Position numbers and translations under genes: made by a program
Shown: positions 61,492 through 64,000 of the stretch, piece by piece
Position numbering within the stretch: position 1 is the first letter of the stretch
How the letters are laid out: each line of letters starts with the position of its first letter
Assembly: GCF_900104145.1 (NCBI RefSeq)
Contig: NZ_FNLB01000006.1
Location: 1,633,001-1,697,000 of the forward strand
Length of the DNA stretch: 64,000 nt
DNA from: Pseudovibrio sp. Tun.PSC04-5.I4
GTDB lineage: Bacteria; Pseudomonadota; Alphaproteobacteria; Rhizobiales; Stappiaceae
Direction: 5' to 3'
The notes under the pieces: generated by a model
What the model saw: only the letters and a program-made list of their open reading frames with translations
What the model was told of the DNA's origin: nothing
The model's database searches: none

Positions 61492-64000
61492 TCAATCAGA
61501 CAATCGGCTCATTGAGCCACCCATGGCAGCCTCAATTCCTTGCTGCACGCCTTGTTGAATAGCCTGCTGAATACGAGCCTCGATGTCATTATCATTGGCG
61601 GTAATATTGCCGATCTGAACGGAGACAGTGATTCCAGATCCTGCGGCCGCAGCTGGTCCAGCTTGTGCTGACATCTCCGGCAGAACCTGAGCGGCTGCCA
61701 CTGAAGGCATCGGTGCCGCAATCGCTCCTGCCACAGCTCCAATACGGGCTACGCGGCGAATGCGATCTGACATCCTCACCATGCGTTTCAAATTGTCGTT
61801 GTGGGCGATATAACCGCTCTGGCTGGAGTATTTCAGTTCCGGCCCTCGCTCGCCCACCAACAGCGGGCCAGAGCGATATGAGCCACCAGACGCGCGCGCT
61901 TGCACTTTGCCGCCAGACTTGTCGGCTCCACCTCCAATGCCCAGATACTCAGTTGCCCAATCGGGTAGCATTCCGGTCATGCTGGCTTTGATGTCAGCCA
62001 CCATCTGCCCCACCATGGAGGACATACCATTCCAAAGGGACTTGATGGCACTTGCGCCCATCTCAAACAGATCAATGCCGGTGAAGGCTTTCACGACCTC
62101 ATTGACTGCACCAGGCAGACCAAAGAGCAGAATGTTTACCCAATCGATATCACTGATAAAGGATTTCCAGTCAAAGCCAGTCAATTCATCGGGCCACTTC
62201 ACCGCACCAAACAACATGCCCCAATCAACCTTGGGCATCCAACCATCCCAGCTGAAGGCACCAAAAACCTCAGACCACTCAATGCTCGGCAGATACTTAT
62301 CCCAGCCAAGTGGCTTGATGATCAAATCCCACGCCAACAGTCCAAGCGTGACAGCCCAGCCAATTCCCGGAATAAGCCTTGCAGTCCATTTGAGCACAGG
62401 GATGAGCAACCGCCATGAGAGTTTTGGCAGGAAGGACAACCAGCGAAAGCCGGTCAGAAGGCCACGCCAGCCAATCTTCGGGATGAAGCTTGCCCACCGC
62501 AAACCACCCACAAACATCCGCCAGCCGAACCGTGTGATAAACGAAAGCCACTTTAACGGCGTCACAAACAAACGCCATGCAAGCTTGGGAATAAGCATCG
62601 CCCATCTGATCGGATTGAGCATGCGGATGGCGCGACCAATCAGTCCAATACGGCCAGCACCTGTCCTGGCACTCAACCCCATCATAAACAGACCGAAGCG
62701 CATCGGTGCCGCCAAAGCAATAGCCGTTCCCATAAAGGCGAGCAGCCCACCGCCAACGATCAAAAAACCAGCCAAGGCTGCAACTGTAAATCCAATGGCC
62801 TTGGTGACATTGGGGTGTTCTTTTAACCACTCACCCATGCCTCGCGCCATGCGTGTCATGGATTGCACTGTGTCGCGTAAAATAGGATTTAGAGCACCAC
62901 CAAAAATCAACGCGACCTCGGAGACCGAGGACTTAAAGCCCAACCAATCTCCCATGAGATTGTCCCCCATTTGAGTAGCAACTCGTTTGGCTTCCCCGTT
63001 CACGTCCTGCAGGTCAGCCAGAAGCGTCTCAAAGACAGCATAACCTTTGGCATCCAGCAGTGCGGCAAACGCTGATCCAGCTTCAGCGCCTGCGATATCT
63101 TTAAAAATCTGGGCTCGTTTACCAGACCCCATTTTCTGCGTGGCTTTGGCTATATCTAAAAGTACATCAGGCACAGAGCGCAGGTTGCCAGCGGCATCTC
63201 TGGTTTCTACACTCAACTCGCGTAAGGCTTTTTTACCTCGTTTTGCCGGTGCTGCAAGGCGGGTGTAAATGGTACGCAACGCGGTGCCTGCCATAGAGCC
63301 TTGAATACCAACATTACCAAGCAACCCAGCCATGGCAGCCGTTTCTTCCAGGCTCACGCCCAACTGCTTTGCAACGGGTGCAGCGTATTTCATGCTCTCC
63401 CCCAACATGGTCAAGTCCACATTAGCGCGGGTGGTCGTGGCCGTTAAAACATCGGCCACACGGGTCATGTCCGCAGGGTCCAGCCCAAAGCCTGAAAGAA
63501 TGTTGGAACTGATATCGGCAGTGCCTGCCAGATCTGTCTTGGTTGCCTTGGCAAGGTTTAACACATCGGCCATAGCCGTTTGAATAGCCTCCGGGCCCAT
63601 GCCTGCCATGGCAAGGAAGTTCATGCCTTGCGCCGCTTCAATGGCGCTGTAACTGGTGGTAGCTCCCAGCTTGCGTGCCAGATTGCTCAGGTCTTTATAT
63701 TGGCTGCTGCTCTGGTCAATCCGGGTGACAGCTGCAACTGAATCCATCTGCTCTTCGAACCCGGCAAACTGAACCACAGCGCTTGTCACTGGACGCGCCA
63801 ATTGGCGACCTGCCAGCATGCCGCCCACACCAGCAGCACCAACCGCTGCCCCGCGCACCATGCGACTGTCCCGGCGCTGGCGTTCCCGATTGGTCAGACG
63901 TAAAACAGCTTGTTTGCGGCGCTCAAGTTTTTGATACTCAGCTGCCTGCCTGCGCACAGCCTGTGTCTGCTCGTTCATTTCACGCGTGGCGCTATCAATG
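61492..64000 (-). CDS. Phage tail tape measure protein, partial (5' end outside window)
   Basis: The first in-frame ATG is at 63978 (828 residues to the stop), but the frame is still open to the right edge (IDSATRE before the Met), so the start is probably beyond it. Tape measure core (TIGR01760-type): VVQFAGFEEQMDSVAAVTRID, KLGATTSYSAIEAAQGMNFLAMAGM (read in parts), ATTTRANVDLTMLGESMKYAAPVAK and AGLLGNVGIQGSMAGTALR. Hydrophobic helices near 390-425. An unusual Trp-rich repeat array follows (about residues 450-620), then a C-terminal region with GGSYRSGPLLVGERGPELKY, which resembles the end of other tape measures. Sets tail length and ejects ahead of DNA. Confidence 0.9.
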   Translation of the reverse strand, partial: IDSATREMNEQTQAVRRQAAEYQKLERRKQAVLRLTNRERQRRDSRMVRGAAVGAAGVGGMLAGRQLARPVTSAVVQFAGFEEQMDSVAAVTRIDQSSSQYKDLSNLARKLGATTSYSAIEAAQGMNFLAMAGMGPEAIQTAMADVLNLAKATKTDLAGTADISSNILSGFGLDPADMTRVADVLTATTTRANVDLTMLGESMKYAAPVAKQLGVSLEETAAMAGLLGNVGIQGSMAGTALRTIYTRLAAPAKRGKKALRELSVETRDAAGNLRSVPDVLLDIAKATQKMGSGKRAQIFKDIAGAEAGSAFAALLDAKGYAVFETLLADLQDVNGEAKRVATQMGDNLMGDWLGFKSSVSEVALIFGGALNPILRDTVQSMTRMARGMGEWLKEHPNVTKAIGFTVAALAGFLIVGGGLLAFMGTAIALAAPMRFGLFMMGLSARTGAGRIGLIGRAIRMLNPIRWAMLIPKLAWRLFVTPLKWLSFITRFGWRMFVGGLRWASFIPKIGWRGLLTGFRWLSFLPKLSWRLLIPVLKWTARLIPGIGWAVTLGLLAWDLIIKPLGWDKYLPSIEWSEVFGAFSWDGWMPKVDWGMLFGAVKWPDELTGFDWKSFISDIDWVNILLFGLPGAVNEVVKAFTGIDLFEMGASAIKSLWNGMSSMVGQMVADIKASMTGMLPDWATEYLGIGGGADKSGGKVQARASGGSYRSGPLLVGERGPELKYSSQSGYIAHNDNLKRMVRMSDRIRRVARIGAVAGAIAAPMPSVAAAQVLPEMSAQAGPAAAAGSGITVSVQIGNITANDNDIEARIQQAIQQGVQQGIEAAMGGSMSRLSD
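62139..62611 (-). repeat. Trp-rich tandem repeat array inside the tape measure protein
   Basis: Four consecutive 18-residue units of the form (A/L)-(S/M)-(F/L)-I-P-K-x-x-W-R-x-L-x-x-x-x-(K/R)-W can be aligned (for example LSFITRFGWRMFVGGLRW, ASFIPKIGWRGLLTGFRW, LSFLPKLSWRLLIPVLKW). They are followed by shorter units with Trp about every 9 residues (YLPSIEW, VFGAFSW, WMPKVDW, MLFGAVKW, ELTGFDW, FISDIDW). The repeats are amphipathic or membrane-active in look. Confidence 0.85.

Noticed and set aside
61907..62974. A 355-codon open frame on the plus strand across the tape measure gene
   Set aside because: It is antisense to the Trp-rich repeats, whose codons leave few stops in this frame. The minus strand has clear family homology; the plus reading is Pro/Ser/Lys-rich and unlike any protein.
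1..64000. CRISPR arrays, tRNA or rRNA genes
   Set aside because: I saw no regularly spaced short repeats of the CRISPR type, no tRNA-like cloverleaf and no rRNA sequence while reading the intergenic regions.

Overview
The window is chromosomal DNA of an alphaproteobacterium. Its backbone, from trpD, trpC, moaC, moeA, lexA, comEC, gltX and gltA through the lpx/bam/dxr/frr/tsf/rpsB block to dnaE, is the order I know from Hyphomicrobiales (Rhizobium/Brucella-type genomes). A lexA promoter box of the form GAAC-N7-GAAC and LpxI instead of LpxH also fit that class. The moderate base composition and the secreted adhesin locus would suit a marine member such as Pseudovibrio, but the genus is a guess.

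Layout. (1) 1-5019: a very large, repetitive, acidic, probably coiled-coil protein gene on the minus strand, split by an IS256-family element (3488-4876) with an 8-bp target duplication. It continues past the left edge. (2) 5020-8001: a YqhD-type aldehyde reductase and an ornithine cyclodeaminase/mu-crystallin family protein. (3) 8020-18417: a type I secretion locus with a LapG-like periplasmic protease, an HlyD-type adaptor, an ABC exporter, a small secreted Cys protein, a TolC-type outer membrane channel, and the presumed substrate, a 1190-residue repeat adhesin with RTX repeats. (4) 18472-34810: housekeeping genes: VOC protein, pyrG, secG, tpiA, a PpiD-like chaperone, trpDC, moaC-moeA, lexA, comEC, gltX, gltA. 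(5) 35002-39899: an accessory island of four paralogous small secreted proteins of unknown function. The first copy is broken by an IS21-family element (35411-37951) with a 6-bp target duplication. (6) 40037-54786: the envelope and translation block, all on the minus strand, running from rpsB, tsf, pyrH, frr, uppS, cdsA, dxr, rseP, bamA, lpxD, fabZ, lpxA and lpxI to lpxB. (7) 55141-59339: an orphan lipoprotein and dnaE. (8) 59845-64000: the end of a P2-like contractile-tail gene set (D, X, U and the tape measure protein), cut by the right edge.

How it works together. The T1SS genes, LapG-like protease and adhesin look like one surface-adhesion system, in which the exporter delivers and retains the adhesin and the protease can release it. 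No LapD-like c-di-GMP receptor is in the window. The lpx, fabZ, bamA, rseP, uppS and cdsA genes build the outer membrane and peptidoglycan precursors and are packed with translation genes. Both IS insertions hit genes for unrecognised proteins, and both ancestral reading frames can be restored exactly by removing the element and one target copy. I saw no tRNA, rRNA or CRISPR array.
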